A program made the position numbers and the translations under genes. The notes under the pieces were generated by a model. The model made no database searches. It had not been told where the DNA came from and saw nothing but the letters and a program-made list of their open reading frames with translations. 64,000 nt of DNA from Batrachochytrium dendrobatidis JAM81 (taxonomy: Eukaryota > Chytridiomycota > Chytridiomycetes > Rhizophydiales), in contig NW_006281107.1 in the NCBI RefSeq assembly GCF_000203795.2, positions 78,204-142,203 of the forward strand, written 5' to 3'. Positions 35,411 through 47,127 of this stretch are shown here, piece after piece (position 1 is the stretch's first letter; every line of letters starts with the position of its first letter).

Positions 35411-36449
35411 ATTGGCCGCTGTGTTCACGTAAAATGAAACACAGTGTCAGTAATAGCCCGTTTCATGACATGATGGGTATCGCTGAATTTGCTGAATATT
35501 GTGCCGACTAAACTCCCTAACAAAGCTCAATATTTTTTCTGGTGATTGCACAAATCAGAAATGCAGCAGCTGTCTCCATGTTGATCGCCGTTTTTTTGGA
35601 ACTAGGACATACCCAAACTTTTAAAGAGTCGATAGTGCCTATTGAGGCAGTCCATCTCCCATAGCAGAATACGACAGATATTCGACCATTATTTATTCCA
35701 GTGCAGAGGAAGTCAATGCAAGATAGGCTATCCAAACTGAGAATTTCAGACCATCCATGATTGACTGCTGGGCAACTGTCGGATCATTTTATGCAAAAGC
35801 GGGACATTATATAGAGAATGGATCAACCCTCAAATCCAAACATATGACAATCAAATTTTTTTCTTCGTTTTCATGCATTTCGTCACCAGGTGTAAAAATT
35901 GAGCAATGCAGTCGTGACCAGTTGAGCAATATTTTTCTGTATTGCTTGATCAATAATGGATATGTTGAGACCATTGCATTGAGGTATGGAGATTAATAGA
36001 TTTCAACATCCAAGCCTAATGCAACGGCAACACTATGCACTGCTCAATGGTCTATATTTTTCACAGACGGACAATTTATTTCTAGTTGGCAAGTGGAGCA
36101 GTGGCTATGCCCACAAAAGTCTGCAAATAAAAAGCCTCTTTCAACGGCTTACCGCGCAGCAACCCTGTAATCAACACTCAAGCTTCAGCCAATCAAATCG
36201 ATTTACTCTCCACGTTGATAGCTGACTGGCAACCGTAATTGGCAGTGCAGACAAAGTTTGGCTGCTGTTCAAAATAAAAATTGCTTGAAAATTCATAAAA
36301 AATTCACAAAGCGTTCTTTTCATCAACGACTATTTATATCGAGCATTTATCTGCTGTTTTAATTATTCGAGACTTTGGGGAGCTTTTTGTTTCTGAAATT
36401 CAGCTTATTAGGACGGGTCACGCTGTATCGAGTCTAGTATTTTTTAATC
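35411..36449. other. Intergenic region with truncated repeat copy D
   Basis: A left-type end (CTGTGTTCACGTAAAATGAA) lies at about 35417-35437, followed near 35558 by AATGCAGCAGCTGTCTCCAT, the same internal block as in copy C. I found no matching right end, so this copy is truncated. The remaining sequence to the Pho84 start has short frames only; the last 150 bp would be the promoter. Confidence 0.45.
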
Positions 36450-38111
36450 ATGTCTGATTCGACCACTATTGTATTGGCCGAAGTTAAACCAGTCGGCGAG
36501 TCTGCTGTCTTGTCTACTACTCAAAAACGTGCACAGGCATTTGCTCATCTTGACGATGCCAAACTCGGTTGGTTCCATCTCCGTGCTACTCTCGTTGCCG
36601 GTGTTGGCTTTTTTACCGATGCTGTGAGTTTGGCATGCTTATAATGATTTGGATAAATACGAATCATGTCTAACATCCTGCCATCCCTTTAGTATGATAT
36701 TTTTGTTATTTCGCTTGCTATGCCCATGATTTATAGAGTGTGGTATCCAGATGTTGATTTTGTCAAGACTCATCCTCATCTTGACGCACTCGTAAAAGCA
36801 TCAACCAACTGGGGAAACTTTATTGGCCAAATTGCATTTGGATACCTCGGTGACAAGCTTGGTCGTAAACAAATGTACGGTGTTGAGCTCATCATTATGA
36901 TTGTATGCACTGTTGGATCTGCGCTTTCTGCTTCGACTCTACGTGGTATGGATGTTCTTACCATGCTTGCAATTTGGCGATTCTTTCTTGGTATTGGTAT
37001 TGGTGGAGATTATCCCATGTCTGCCATTATCACATCCGAATTTGCCAATGTTAAACATCGTGGTATGCTGATGGCAGCTGTGTTTGCCATGCAGGGTGTT
37101 GGAATTCTTGTGGGTGGTATCATGACCATTGTATTCCTTGCTGCATTCGAGTCGCACATTCGTAATGACATTCTCATGTTGGATTATGTCTGGCGGTTTA
37201 TGCTTGGATTCGGTGTTGTACCTGCCATTTTTGCCATTTACTTCCGGTTGACAATTCCCGAAACACCTAGATTCACTGTGGATGTTGTTGGCGATGAGGA
37301 CAAGGCCGTACGCGATGTAGCTCGAGTCTTGGAAATGAACAAAACCCTAGACCTTTCATCCACTTGGGTCGAGCCTGAGAAACCTGATTCAAAAGACATT
37401 GATCCCGTCAAGACTAATACTGTCAAACAAAGCGATGCTAGTAGTTTCATGGCACATTTTGGACAATGGAAAAACGCACGTGTCTTGATTGGAACTGCAT
37501 ACACATGGTTTGCACTTGATATTGCCTGGTACGGTCTATCGCTCAACCAAGCTACTATCCTCACGGCCATCAACTTCAATGGTGCTAATGCCAAATCTCC
37601 ATACGAACAGTTTTTCCAAAAAGCAGTTGGTGCAGTCATTATTAATCTTATGGGAACTGTTCCAGGCTACTGGGTCACTGTTGCTACCATTGAAAAACTC
37701 GGACGTAAACCCATTCAGTATATGGGATTCGCAGTCATCACAGTGTGTCTACTTATTCTAGCAATATTCTGGGATTTTATGTTGAGCCATACCACGTATT
37801 TCATTGTCGTGTATACCATTTCTCAATTCTTTTTCAATTTCGGACCCAACACCACTACATTTGTTGTTCCAGGTGAAGTGTTCCCCACTCGCTGGAGATC
37901 AACTGGTCACGGATTATCTGCTGCTGCCGGCAAGCTCGGTGCAATCATTGGAGTCCAAGCAGTCGGACCCTACTTTACTGAAAATGCACGAGCAGTCTTG
38001 TATACGTTTGCAGTTGTCATGGCAACAGGCTGTGCTGCCACATATCTGATCCCAGAAACCAAGGGAAAAACACTCGAGGAGCTATCAGACGAAATTGAAA
38101 TGGATGCATAA
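36450..38111 (+). CDS. PHO84: Pho84-type inorganic phosphate transporter (MFS, PHS family)
   Basis: Two exons (36450-36623, 36693-38111) encode 530 residues. The splice joins VGFFTDA to YDIFVISLAMPM, a hallmark of high-affinity phosphate:H+ symporters. Other family marks are GQIAFGYLGDKLGRKQMYG, GIGGDYPMSAIITSEF, LTIPETPRFT and FGPNTTTFVVPGEVFPTRWR. About twelve membrane segments with a central cytosolic loop are visible. It acts in the plasma membrane and would take up phosphate released by the secreted phosphoesterase. The first ATG after the TATA-like upstream region is used. No PHO-box (CACGTG/T) is obvious in the 100 bp before the start. Confidence 0.94.
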
Positions 38112-38371
38112 TCTAAACCACATGGATCTTGAATGCTAATATCCATGCAAGATTCCCACCATCATGATATTAAATAAATTCAAACGAATATTTAAGCATT
38201 GTCCCAAAACAATTTATCCCAAATTTCATGATAAAATAAGGTTTATTCGAGTGCTTAAATTAAAGTTATGCAAGAGATTATCAAGTTGATGCTCAAGTCG
38301 AAATTTGCGATTGAGATTACCGAGTTTGATGCGTATGAGTTTGGGCTTTGCATATGCAGTTGTGATGACGC

Positions 38372-38662
38372 TTAGTGCACTATACGAGTACCAACTAATC
38401 GATTTACTACAGAATTAACCACGGCGCCTTTAACCAAACTCATAAGGCCAGGTGATTGAACTTTAACAACTTGAACTGGGTTACTATTTTTGGGTGATCG
38501 ACGTTCAAGAGTCGTATCATGACTGCCAGCACTACCTTCTTGTAAAGCACTTGATTCTATAGAACGAGCTTCCAAATGGTTATCATTTGGAATTGAAATT
38601 GCCAACGAAGACACTAATCCAGCAAACGCCAGCACGCTATAAACCCAAGCAATCTTGTTCAT
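38372..38662 (-). CDS. Small secreted protein, uncharacterised
   Basis: This 96-residue frame begins with a clear signal peptide (VYSVLAFAGLVSSLAIS), followed by a propeptide-like stretch with an LEAR site and a dibasic LERR site. The short C-terminal part is basic and hydrophobic (VKVQSPGLMSLVKGAVVNSV ending NRLVGTRIVH) and may form a helix. It has no cysteines. Features recall processed secreted peptides of chytrids, but I recognise no family. It is intronless and convergent with the Pho84 gene. Confidence 0.65.
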   Translation of the reverse strand: MNKIAWVYSVLAFAGLVSSLAISIPNDNHLEARSIESSALQEGSAGSHDTTLERRSPKNSNPVQVVKVQSPGLMSLVKGAVVNSVVNRLVGTRIVH

Positions 38663-39149
38663 GTTGTTGATGTGGTTGATTCTATTGTATAAAGATCGAG
38701 TAGATTGATATTGATAAGGCTGGAAATTCAGTCAGTATTTATACGTTTTTAATGTTGGTTAAATGGCGCGAAAGTTGCCGTATTGTGACCAACTATTGCT
38801 TCGATACACAGATACAAAAATGTGTAAAATGCAGGCTTGAATTGAGTGTAAAAACAACAGCTTTGTGACTCGCAGGCTTGAATTCGGTGAAACCTTTTCG
38901 TGGTGCTTGAAATGGTATCTTTGGTCAGTGTTTCAAGTTGAGCCATTCAAACACGCCAGGCTTACAATGGCTGGATTGTTGATTCAACCTTTGGTGATAT
39001 CAATTCGGTCAACATGACAACTCATGTTGGTTACAAATAAACACTGACTAGCGTTGAGCATTTTAGTGCATTTTAGTGCATTCAATTTATCCTGTTCAAC
39101 AGTTCACTAGTCCAGTCGGATTTTATTCCATACAATTTTACTAACGAGT
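38663..39149. other. Intergenic region
   Basis: This should hold the promoter of the small secreted protein and the 3' flank of PDB1. A short direct repeat (TTTTAGTGCATTTTAGTGCA, 39061-39080) is seen. A 65-codon minus frame at 38749-38946 has no support. Confidence 0.4.
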
Positions 39150-40737
39150 TTACTTTCGAGCCATCATCTTCATCACTGCTCCAACAATCGTGTCCACCTG
39201 GGGTAAACTGGCTGATTCCAAATTGGCTGCATACGGCATAGGAATATCTGCTCCAGTCACTCGTACAAGAGGTGCATCGAGATAGTCAAATGCCTCACTT
39301 TCCATGATTTGTGCTGCAATTTCTGATCCAACACCAAACATGGGCCATCCGCCCTCTACGGTAAGAATATGGTTGGTCTTGCTTACGCTTGTGATAATCG
39401 TGTCCATATCCAACGGACGAATGGATCGAAGATTAATTACCTAGTTGCCATTGTCATTTGGTTGAATGAGTGACAATGATGTACAGTCATGATTTACAAG
39501 TTTCTTACCTCGGCCTTGATTCCCTTGTTTGCCAATTCGGCAGCTGCTTCAAGCGACTGTCCAACAGCCTTGGAATGTGCAACAATAGTCACATCCGTAC
39601 CTATAAAAATACATGAATACATGGCCAAGATACAGATCGAGTGATTTAAAAAGCAGTACCTTGCAGTTCAATTTTGGCTTTTCCAATAGGTAAAACAAAG
39701 TCGTTTTTGAGTACGGCGTCCGAGACTGGGAATGAAACGCCATACAATAATTCGTTTTCGAGAAAAACGACGGGGTTAGGATCACGAATGGCTGCTTTGA
39801 GAAGTCCTTTTGCGTCCTCTGCACTCCATGGACTGACAACCTTGATGCCTAGCCAATGTAAAGATCAGTATTGGGATAATAAAGATCAAACACGAATTCA
39901 TGGCAGGTCAGATTACCTGGAACAGAACCGTACCAAGCAGCAAAGCATTGAGAATGCTGAGCACCAACACCAGCAGCAGCACCGTTTGGACCACGGAATA
40001 CAATTGGAACATCAATTTGACCACCAGACATGTATTTTGTTTTACCAGCTGAATTGACGATATGATCAATAGCCTAAACCCATAGAAACAGAATGGGTTA
40101 AATGTGACAAGACAGTTTAAACAGAAAAGTATAAACTAATTCAAGATTGTACCTGAAGGGAAAAGTTAAAAGTCATGAATTCGCAAATGGGTTTTAAACC
40201 AGCGAGAGCAGCACCGACCGCAATACCAGCAAATCCCATCTCAGTAATAGGAGTGTCGATCACTCGCTTTTCACCAAACTTTTCTAATAAACCTTTGGTG
40301 ACCTGCATGATAATCAACAAGTTTAACAACTCATCACAACACACTACAAGATATTGGCTTACCTTGTATGCACCATTATAACGGCCCACTTCCTCACCCA
40401 AGATAAAGACCTTTTCATCTGCACGCATTTCCTCTTCCATGGCTTGATTGAGAGCATCACGGACGGTCATCTAGAAAAGATGAGTACAGCCAAAAATGGA
40501 TCAACACATCAAGACATGACAGCATCAACATAAACAGTCAAAAAGGATAATTTAATTGGAAAGATCTAAATTTTCTTGCAAGGGATGAACAGCAAGTATG
40601 AGGAATACCTGGTGAGGTTGATTGTCAGTTGCATAGGAACGAAACGAAGAATGCAAAGGAAACAACGAGCGAGTTCGAAGAGCAAAGTGACGCAGCGCAC
40701 CAGAAGCGATGGAAATACGAGCAGCGGGTTGCAACAT
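39150..40737 (-). CDS. PDB1: Pyruvate dehydrogenase E1 component, beta subunit
   Basis: Seven exons (40609-40737, 40363-40470, 40153-40302, 39917-40073, 39660-39848, 39509-39600, 39150-39440) join to 371 residues with canonical sites. The N-terminus is a basic mitochondrial presequence ([20 protein letters not shown]). The body reads [78 protein letters not shown] and [14 protein letters not shown], all classic E1 beta. With the alpha subunit it decarboxylates pyruvate using thiamine diphosphate in the matrix complex that feeds acetyl-CoA to the TCA cycle. It is divergent from GOS1. Confidence 0.96.
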
Positions 40738-40794
40738 GACTGAAGGTTGAGTTGAGCAAAAATTGAATGCAAACGATTAAAGGTGACTATAACT

Positions 40795-40811
40795 CACGTG
40801 AGTGTCACGTG
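40795..40811. promoter_or_regulatory. Tandem CACGTG E-boxes upstream of PDB1
   Basis: CACGTG at 40795-40800 lies in the palindrome CTCACGTGAG, and a second CACGTG is at 40806-40811, 58-74 bp upstream of the PDB1 start. Such sites bind bHLH factors of the Cbf1/USF type in fungi. Role inferred from the motif. Confidence 0.45.
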
Positions 40812-40849
40812 AAATAAGACAAAAGTCTTGGCATTAAGCAACTGATGGA

Positions 40850-40980
40850 TTTACAAGTGTGTTGATATAAGACACAAGTTTATAATTTGAATCGATTCAA
40901 GTGAAACAACAGTTTATAATAAAGTTTCTTGCAAGAAATGTAAAATTTGTACAAGTTACACTTTACGTGAATCCAACAAT
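40850..40980 (+). repeat. Promoter-associated repeat, copy B (upstream of GOS1)
   Basis: The segment begins TTTACAAGTGTGTTGATATA and ends TACGTGAATCCAACAAT, 6 bp before the GOS1 ATG. Its end matches copy A (9539-9772) over about 50 bp with about two differences, including the string TTTGTACAAGTTACACTTTA. The middle is shorter than in copy A. Confidence 0.65.
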
Positions 40981-40986
40981 AAATCA

Positions 40987-41989
40987 ATGACAACAAAATC
41001 CAACATTGCAACAACAGGAAAGGTTTCTGCCAATACAGTGCTTCCTGGAATATACAGTCGTTCTGGCTCAATCATCTCCACTCCAGAATTCACCTGGGAC
41101 TCGCTTCGCAAGCATGCTCGTCAACTGGAATATGAAATTGATTCTGGACTCGTCAGTTTCTCAAAAGTTGCATCCAACCCTACAAACAGCACTGTGATGG
41201 GAACTCACAGTTCTTTGAATGATTCTACACATGGAAGTACATCTACTCAGCCATTCTCCAGTTCTTTTTCTGCTTCTCAAAGCATTGAGCAAGACTTGGA
41301 CAATTTGTTGAATCAGGTGTAAGATCTTCCAATCTAAACCCATGTTGATTTAAAATGTCGACTAACCTGAATCATACAATTCTATTTCATCATCTATTAC
41401 TTGGATTTACAGCTTACAACTACAATCAACTCCATGTCTGCATACCTTGAGGGTCCTGGATCAACTCATCCCTCTAGAGCATCCATGACGCATCTTCTTC
41501 ATCGTCACAGATCCAATCAATTCGAATACTCTAAAGAGTTTCGAAAAACCAGAACAAATATTCTCGCCAAAAAAGAACATGCCGAATTGCTAAGCTCCAT
41601 TCACAACGATATCAATCCGCATAGATCTGGAAACTCCAGGGATTACTATTTATCTGAACGAGAACGACTGGAACAAACAAATACCATGGCTGATGATATT
41701 TTCCAGTATGTAGCAGTGATATTTGAAACTTCATGCTGAAATAAGTCTAAACTCAATGCTAACCGTGTGTGTTTATTGAAGAAATGCAATGGATGCACAT
41801 GATGATTTGGGTCGTCAGAGATCTTCACTTTTTGGATCACATGGACGTATTGCCGGCATTCTGAATCGGTTTCCTCAACTGAATAATACTCTTAGTCGTA
41901 TTAATAGTCGCAAATTTCGTGATACCTGGATCATGGGAGTAGTCCTTGGTGTTGGCATGTGTGTGCTATTGCTGTACGCGTTGAGTTAG
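40987..41989 (+). CDS. GOS1: Golgi Qb-SNARE GOS1 (GOSR1/GS28)
   Basis: Three exons (40987-41316, 41413-41705, 41782-41989) encode 276 residues. The N-terminal motif WDSLRKHARQLEYEID is characteristic of Gos1/GS28. The middle has YSKEFRKTRTNILAKKEHAE, and a SNARE helix lies in the last third (AHDDLGRQRSSLFGSHGRI to FPQLNNTLSRINSRKFRD). One C-terminal membrane anchor ends the protein (WIMGVVLGVGMCVLLLYALS). It acts in intra-Golgi and ER-Golgi vesicle fusion. The Ser/Thr-rich insert after the first helix makes it slightly longer than yeast Gos1. Confidence 0.9.
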
Positions 41990-42110
41990 TATTCTTTTTT
42001 TTAAATACACATGAATATATAAATATGAAACGAGTTTATTGATGCCAAGGAAATAATGTATTGCCTTGATTCTTGTAAACGTTTATTTGTCCGAGATTCT
42101 ACTGTTTTGT

Positions 42111-44884
42111 TTAATCATACAGTCTTAAAAAAAGACTCTTGAGCAGACGTGCTTCAGAACTCACAGTATTGTGTGTACTATCAAATGGTGGCATGTCCTC
42201 GTCGAGAATTCGGTGCCCAGTTGGACTCTGGTTTGCATCTGGTGAAAGTGGGTCAATCACAACAGGGATATAGCGACCATGTGTTTCGCACGTATCAAAA
42301 AACTCGAGTATTTCTTGAAACACAGTATCTCGTAGAATAATCATGTGTTTGGCAAGTGTTTCAAACAGAGATACAAAACATCTTTTTGCATAGAACCAGG
42401 TGTCTGTTCCCAACTTGTAATTCAAATTCATTCAGCCAAATTAGACACATGATTTTATCCATTGATCAAACACATCTTATTTACCTTTTTGTTAAATGGC
42501 TCCAAACTCTTCATAATTCTGCTAATTCCAAATTCGTAGTTTCCTTTGGCGCAATACAGCGTACCAATCACCAGGTTGACAATACACAAATGATACGTGC
42601 GTTTGTTGGGATCTTCGTATGCAACCCTTTCCTCTTCCTTTTCAATCCGGCGCATAAGATCCTCTGCTTCTTCGTTTTGCGACGTCATAATATAACTCAC
42701 ACATAGATTTGCAAGCACAATTGCTGTAACATCCAGAATCTATCACATTCAGTGCCATGGTTAGTCTCAATCGGACATTGCAGCGAGTAAAATGACAAAC
42801 AGGTTAAAATAACAATTACATTGTCATAGTTTTTTTTAACAATGGGCTCGTAAAACGAAATGGCTTCTTTGTATTTACTCTCTTGCATGAAAAGCACATG
42901 AGCGACATTTAGCTTCCAGACATCGTGTTCGTTGCAAAATTCAACACTTTTACGGAAAATCTTTTCAACCATGTTGTATGTATCCATTTCCCAGTAAATT
43001 TTAGCCTGTGCCATTAGAATCGGAATATACCTACCACATAGCATGCATTAAATAAGCTATCGTATAACTCGATGATCTCAAACCAATCCAACTGGTAAAA
43101 TAAATGTCACCTATCAACAGCCTCGTCATAATCTGTAACAATTTGTTTTACTACTTCATCGTCGTGGTTTTGACGAGCTTCTTGAACTTTTTTGGTAAGC
43201 TTACGCAGCACGTCAATATGCTTATTGGCTAAATCATCAAACTTTTTATACGCCTCTTCAGGAGCCGTATGTTTGAGTAGTGTTGCTTCGAGAAAATCGT
43301 AAAGGTACTTTATATTTTAAAAATATCAAAACGTCGTGAGATGTACTGTCATGATATCTTGTCTGATTTCAAATGTCTTACCGGACTCAAATGAGATGCA
43401 GCCAAATGTGAGTTGTCAGCCAACAGATCTGCAGCAGAGTCCACGTACTCGTACTTGATATAAAGTAAAAGAAGGTTGCCAAATGTTTCGGGCGGACACG
43501 GAACTTGCTGAAGAAGAAACCCAAGTTTTTCAAATCCAATACTTGGGTTTTCGTCCATATTCATCAAAGCTTGATTATGTAGAGTGACATGATCCAGTTC
43601 ATGTTCTTGTCGTGGTGGCATATCTGTCAATGCCTCCCGTGCACCTTCATCTATTTGAAATCAAAACATCAATGGTAAGCTGTTGAACCCATTTGATATT
43701 CTATTAAACACTTTGAATTTTACTTGCAGTTTTTAAGATGGTACTCGATTGCAGCTTTTAGATTGAATACTTCAACCAGGTACGTTTCGTGTAACATCTG
43801 AGAGTTTCCTACACTGCGTAGATCAATCCCTTCTGTTGCCATTCCAACGCCCAACTCTATACATTCAAATACATTTAGTCGAGTCATGTTCAACTACACT
43901 ACAGTTGTACATGTAACATACCGGGATGCTCTCTGATTCCTTTTTCAATGATTTCAGCAATATGTTTAAGTGCGTGAACATATTGCTTGATCATGTAATG
44001 GCATAAAGCAATATTATATAGAATTTCTGCATTATAGCCAACAATTTTTGAAGCCTCGGTGTATTTGATGCACGCTTCTTCATATTTCAATTCCTAGTGC
44101 ATGATAATAGATTTGATTGTTATCAACACGGTCAAAGTAGTGTAATGGATAAACCAAATAGTTTACAATTACTTTAAATAAAAGGCAAGCTTGATTGACC
44201 AACGTATCTGGATCGTCTTGTGGAGCCTGATCAACAAAGGCTTTGCATCCAGACAAATCATCCATTTCATACTTGATGGCAGCCTGTAACTTTAAAAGCT
44301 AATGAGTTCAACAAAAAACCTAGTAGTTAATATACAATTGTGTTTTTGTATTGAATGTTCAATGTTGAAGCCTTGAATGAATACAATGATGATCCTACTT
44401 TTCCAGCCAGTTGAGGTGCATCGATACTCTGACACGCCTTTTGAGCAGCAGGATAATTGGCAGATTTGAAGAGCGACTGGGCATAAAATAATCTATAATC
44501 CACTGCGTCTGGAAACAAACGAATAAGTTGCTCGTAGCTACAACATACTGTCAGATAAATGATACCAAACAAAAATACAAGACAGTATGCCAACCATGAT
44601 TCATACCAGTCGGAAGCAGCATGAAAGTCTTGAACGTGGTAATGACAATAAGCCAATAAACTCAACGCAGCACGACTTTTAGGTGAGACTTGAATTTCAT
44701 TAGAGAGGATCTTGATGACATCGTGAAAACGACCATCTCGAATAAAAGAGTATACTGTTGCAGTGTATTTTCCTTCTGGAATTTGCTGAAAACTTGTTGG
44801 AGTGATACTGAATGAAACTGGAGTTTGTTTCATTCCTGTTTGAGGAACAGCAGTTGACATTCGAGCAGCAGTCACGGATGCCAT
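42111..44884 (-). CDS. IFT70: Intraflagellar transport protein IFT70 (TTC30/DYF-1/fleer)
   Basis: Ten exons (44607-44884, 44399-44537, 44173-44283, 43922-44093, 43728-43856, 43382-43650, 43111-43307, 42820-43030, 42485-42739, 42111-42413) sum to 687 residues. The protein is a chain of TPR-like helices with landmarks almost identical across animals and chytrids: AALSLLAYCHYHVQDF, ALTDMPPRQEHELDHVTLHN, PPETFGNLLLLYIKYEY, YIPILMAQAKIYWEMDTYNM, HDVWKLNVAHVLFMQESKYK and LIRTLYCAKGNYEF-like (VIGTLYCAKGNYEFGISR). IFT70 is part of IFT-B, carrying cargo along the axoneme and needed for tubulin polyglutamylation in animals. Its fifth intron needs a GC donor (GCAAGT, at 43727) to rebuild LKNYEGAREALTD. 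Its presence shows the organism makes flagellated zoospores. Confidence 0.96.
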
Positions 44885-45183
44885 TTGAAGACGTAGATTC
44901 AGGTTAACAGTTGCGATGATTCAGAGAAAGTCGCGTTCAGTCCATTCAATCCAGCAATAAAGATAGAAATGATTGACGCCAAGTGGAATGTATCGAAACC
45001 AACCAAATGGAATGTATCGAAACCAACCAACTTCAATGCACTGCTTGTCGTAATTGATAAGCATTGGTATTAAAATGTGTCATACAATTGACTGGTTTCA
45101 AGCGAATCGATTGATTTTTAAAACGGCAGAAAATTACTTCTTTTCCACATCAACAGTTATTGCAACTTCAACCCACTTCAGTC

Positions 45184-46077
45184 ATGTCTCGTCGTCGTCA
45201 AACTGAACATCTCTCTGCTACTGAAGAGAATGATTTGGTAAAGCAGTGGAATTCAACAGAAAAAACTACTCATTCGCTACAGCTCTTGGCAAAGTACTTT
45301 GCTAATGCTCGTAGTGCTGGAGATGCACATTTGACTGATATTGATTATGCTGGTAACAATAACTGATGGTACCAACTGTAGAATATTAGCATTGGGATTC
45401 AACTCAATACACTTTTTTTTAGGATTCAGTCTTTGCTATAATGAGATTGATGCCGACTCGGGCAAGATGGAGCGCATAGATATGAGGATTCAGTATGACA
45501 AACCCGTCCAGAGTATTAGCCAGATCAAGCCCAAGTTGAAAGAAATGGTTCATGAGGCAACAGTTGCCTTGTCTATGGTATTGCTTTGAATACAGTTGCA
45601 TGCTCTAATGCACTGTCCAAACTGAAGATATCTTGACATCTAATCAAAGGTTTATTATTCGATTCTCCACGGATTCATTAGAAACCAGACAAGTCTTATG
45701 TTTCTCCTGGATTTGAGTCTTTGAAAAAAAAAGAGTTTAGTGTGCCTTCATTCATGATGTGGATCTATGCAGCAGTTGTATGGACTATTCTCTACAGCAT
45801 GGCGTACATTGACAAGATTCCGTCGACTCTCGAGTTTGTTCGTGGCATATTGGGCGGTCATCAACCCTGCATCAATCTGCTTTTCGCAATATTTGTTATT
45901 CATGCAGTCGAATCGCTGGTGATTTTAGGATTGGGAGTGTGGGCCGAGTTGTCCATCTCCAAAGTGTTCAAATGGTATATTCTCACACATGTGTTTGGAG
46001 TGTTTGTACTGGGTCCAGTGTTTCAACTGGCATACGATCGTCGCAAAGATCTAGACGCAAAGGATGATATCAAATAA
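45184..46077 (+). CDS. Membrane protein with DUF2470-like and DUF4499/TMEM254-like regions
   Basis: Three exons (45184-45352, 45423-45577, 45682-46077) give 239 residues. The N-terminal half follows the DUF2470 pattern: a helix with HSLQLLAKYFANARSAGDAH, then DIDYAGFSLCYNEID and MRIQYDKPVQSISQIKPKLK, as in the C-terminal domain of HugZ-type heme proteins. The second half has about three hydrophobic segments (SFMMWIYAAVVWTILYSMAY; CINLLFAIFVIHAVESLVIL; ILTHVFGVFVLGPVFQ), with the HAVE motif of TMEM254-like proteins. A conserved DUF2470-plus-membrane architecture occurs in other fungi, but its job is unknown. Family calls are from memory of motif patterns. The gene is divergent from IFT70. Confidence 0.7.
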
Positions 46078-46261
46078 GCTTGATTGTAATATATTCCAAG
46101 ATCTTGTCATTCTGTGGTCATGCAGGAGTTGGCTCACTATCTGATTGATCTTCAAATTTGTTTTATGTGGGAATTTGAACTCAAGCTGTAGTAATTGTCA
46201 TGGATTATATATAAACTGCTGAATCAGATATAGGGCATGGGATAGTAAAGCAGAAATGGGT

Positions 46262-47008
46262 TTATTTTGGAGAAGACTCGGCAGTAGCTGCAATAAACTT
46301 ACGCTGTCTTCTAATCCATTTTCGATAACCTGAAAAAGAGTAAATGTGCTCTCCATAATAATCAGGAGGAGTAGGAGGTCTGGTAGGTGATGCAGTTGTA
46401 AATAGCGGCAATTCTTTCGGTCTATGTCTGAGAATGCGCTGGTGAAACTCCTTTTCCTTCTATAGTAATCAATGCATTTGTAAAAATATTAGAATGGCCT
46501 AGCAAGATGCTCATGTGAAGGATTAAATATAATCTAAACGGTTCGTGAAACCCACCAAATCAAAGGCCCTCAGCATCGATCTAAAGTATTCAACGTATAG
46601 ATATAATATTAGCAATACACTTATACATGATGTTGAAGTAGAAATAGCTTACGGATTGCGCATAAGTCGCCATAGCTGATTGGCACCAAGACTTCCAGCA
46701 ACAGCCGAAACAATTCCTGTAGAAAATGCACCCAGCATGTATGGCATTGATGGATCCAAACCCCAAATCTGCTGAAATGGATCAAACTCGGCAACAAATA
46801 AGAAATAGTATGAACCAAGCGAGAGACCAAAAACTCCACCAAGACCACCCACAGTGCGTTCAACAAGTTTCTTGTTTTTGCGCATGGCAAAAAACTCTGT
46901 CCATGAAATAGTAGAAACTGTGGTGGTGGTCGAAGCACATCTGCTCCTCATTACCAACGACGATACCAGCATGCGACTGTGAAGGATCTGTGACAACATC
47001 CTGTGCAA
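46262..47008 (-). CDS. PAM17: Presequence translocase-associated motor subunit PAM17
   Basis: Three exons (46653-47008, 46556-46580, 46262-46459) give 192 residues. A basic, Ser-rich presequence precedes ISWTEFFAMRKNKKLVERTV. Two hydrophobic segments follow (GGLGGVFGLSLGSYYFLFVA and MLGAFSTGIVSAVAGSLGAN) around the family motif IWGLDPSMPYMLG. The C-terminus has KEKEFHQRILRHRPKEL, TPPDYYGEHIYSFSGYRKWI. These match Pam17, a matrix-side organiser of the TIM23 import motor. The second exon is only 25 nt and supplies SMLRAFDL. The start ATG at 47008 is in frame with the presequence. Confidence 0.92.
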
Positions 47009-47127
47009 CTGTTTTGAAAAATTAGAAAATTATCGAATTGCTAGACAAGAGCTTTATCGCAAGAATTCATATTTTGTATAAAAACTGTTTTTACTGGAAA
47101 ATTCAAACTCGACTCGTGAATCTTGTC

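Noticed and set aside
35757..36225. Two linked 79-codon frames upstream of the phosphate transporter
   Set aside because: No recognisable domain, and they lie next to a truncated repeat copy; no consistent gene model could be built.
38749..38946. 65-codon minus frame upstream of the small secreted protein
   Set aside because: It lies in the presumed promoter, with no signal peptide or family resemblance.
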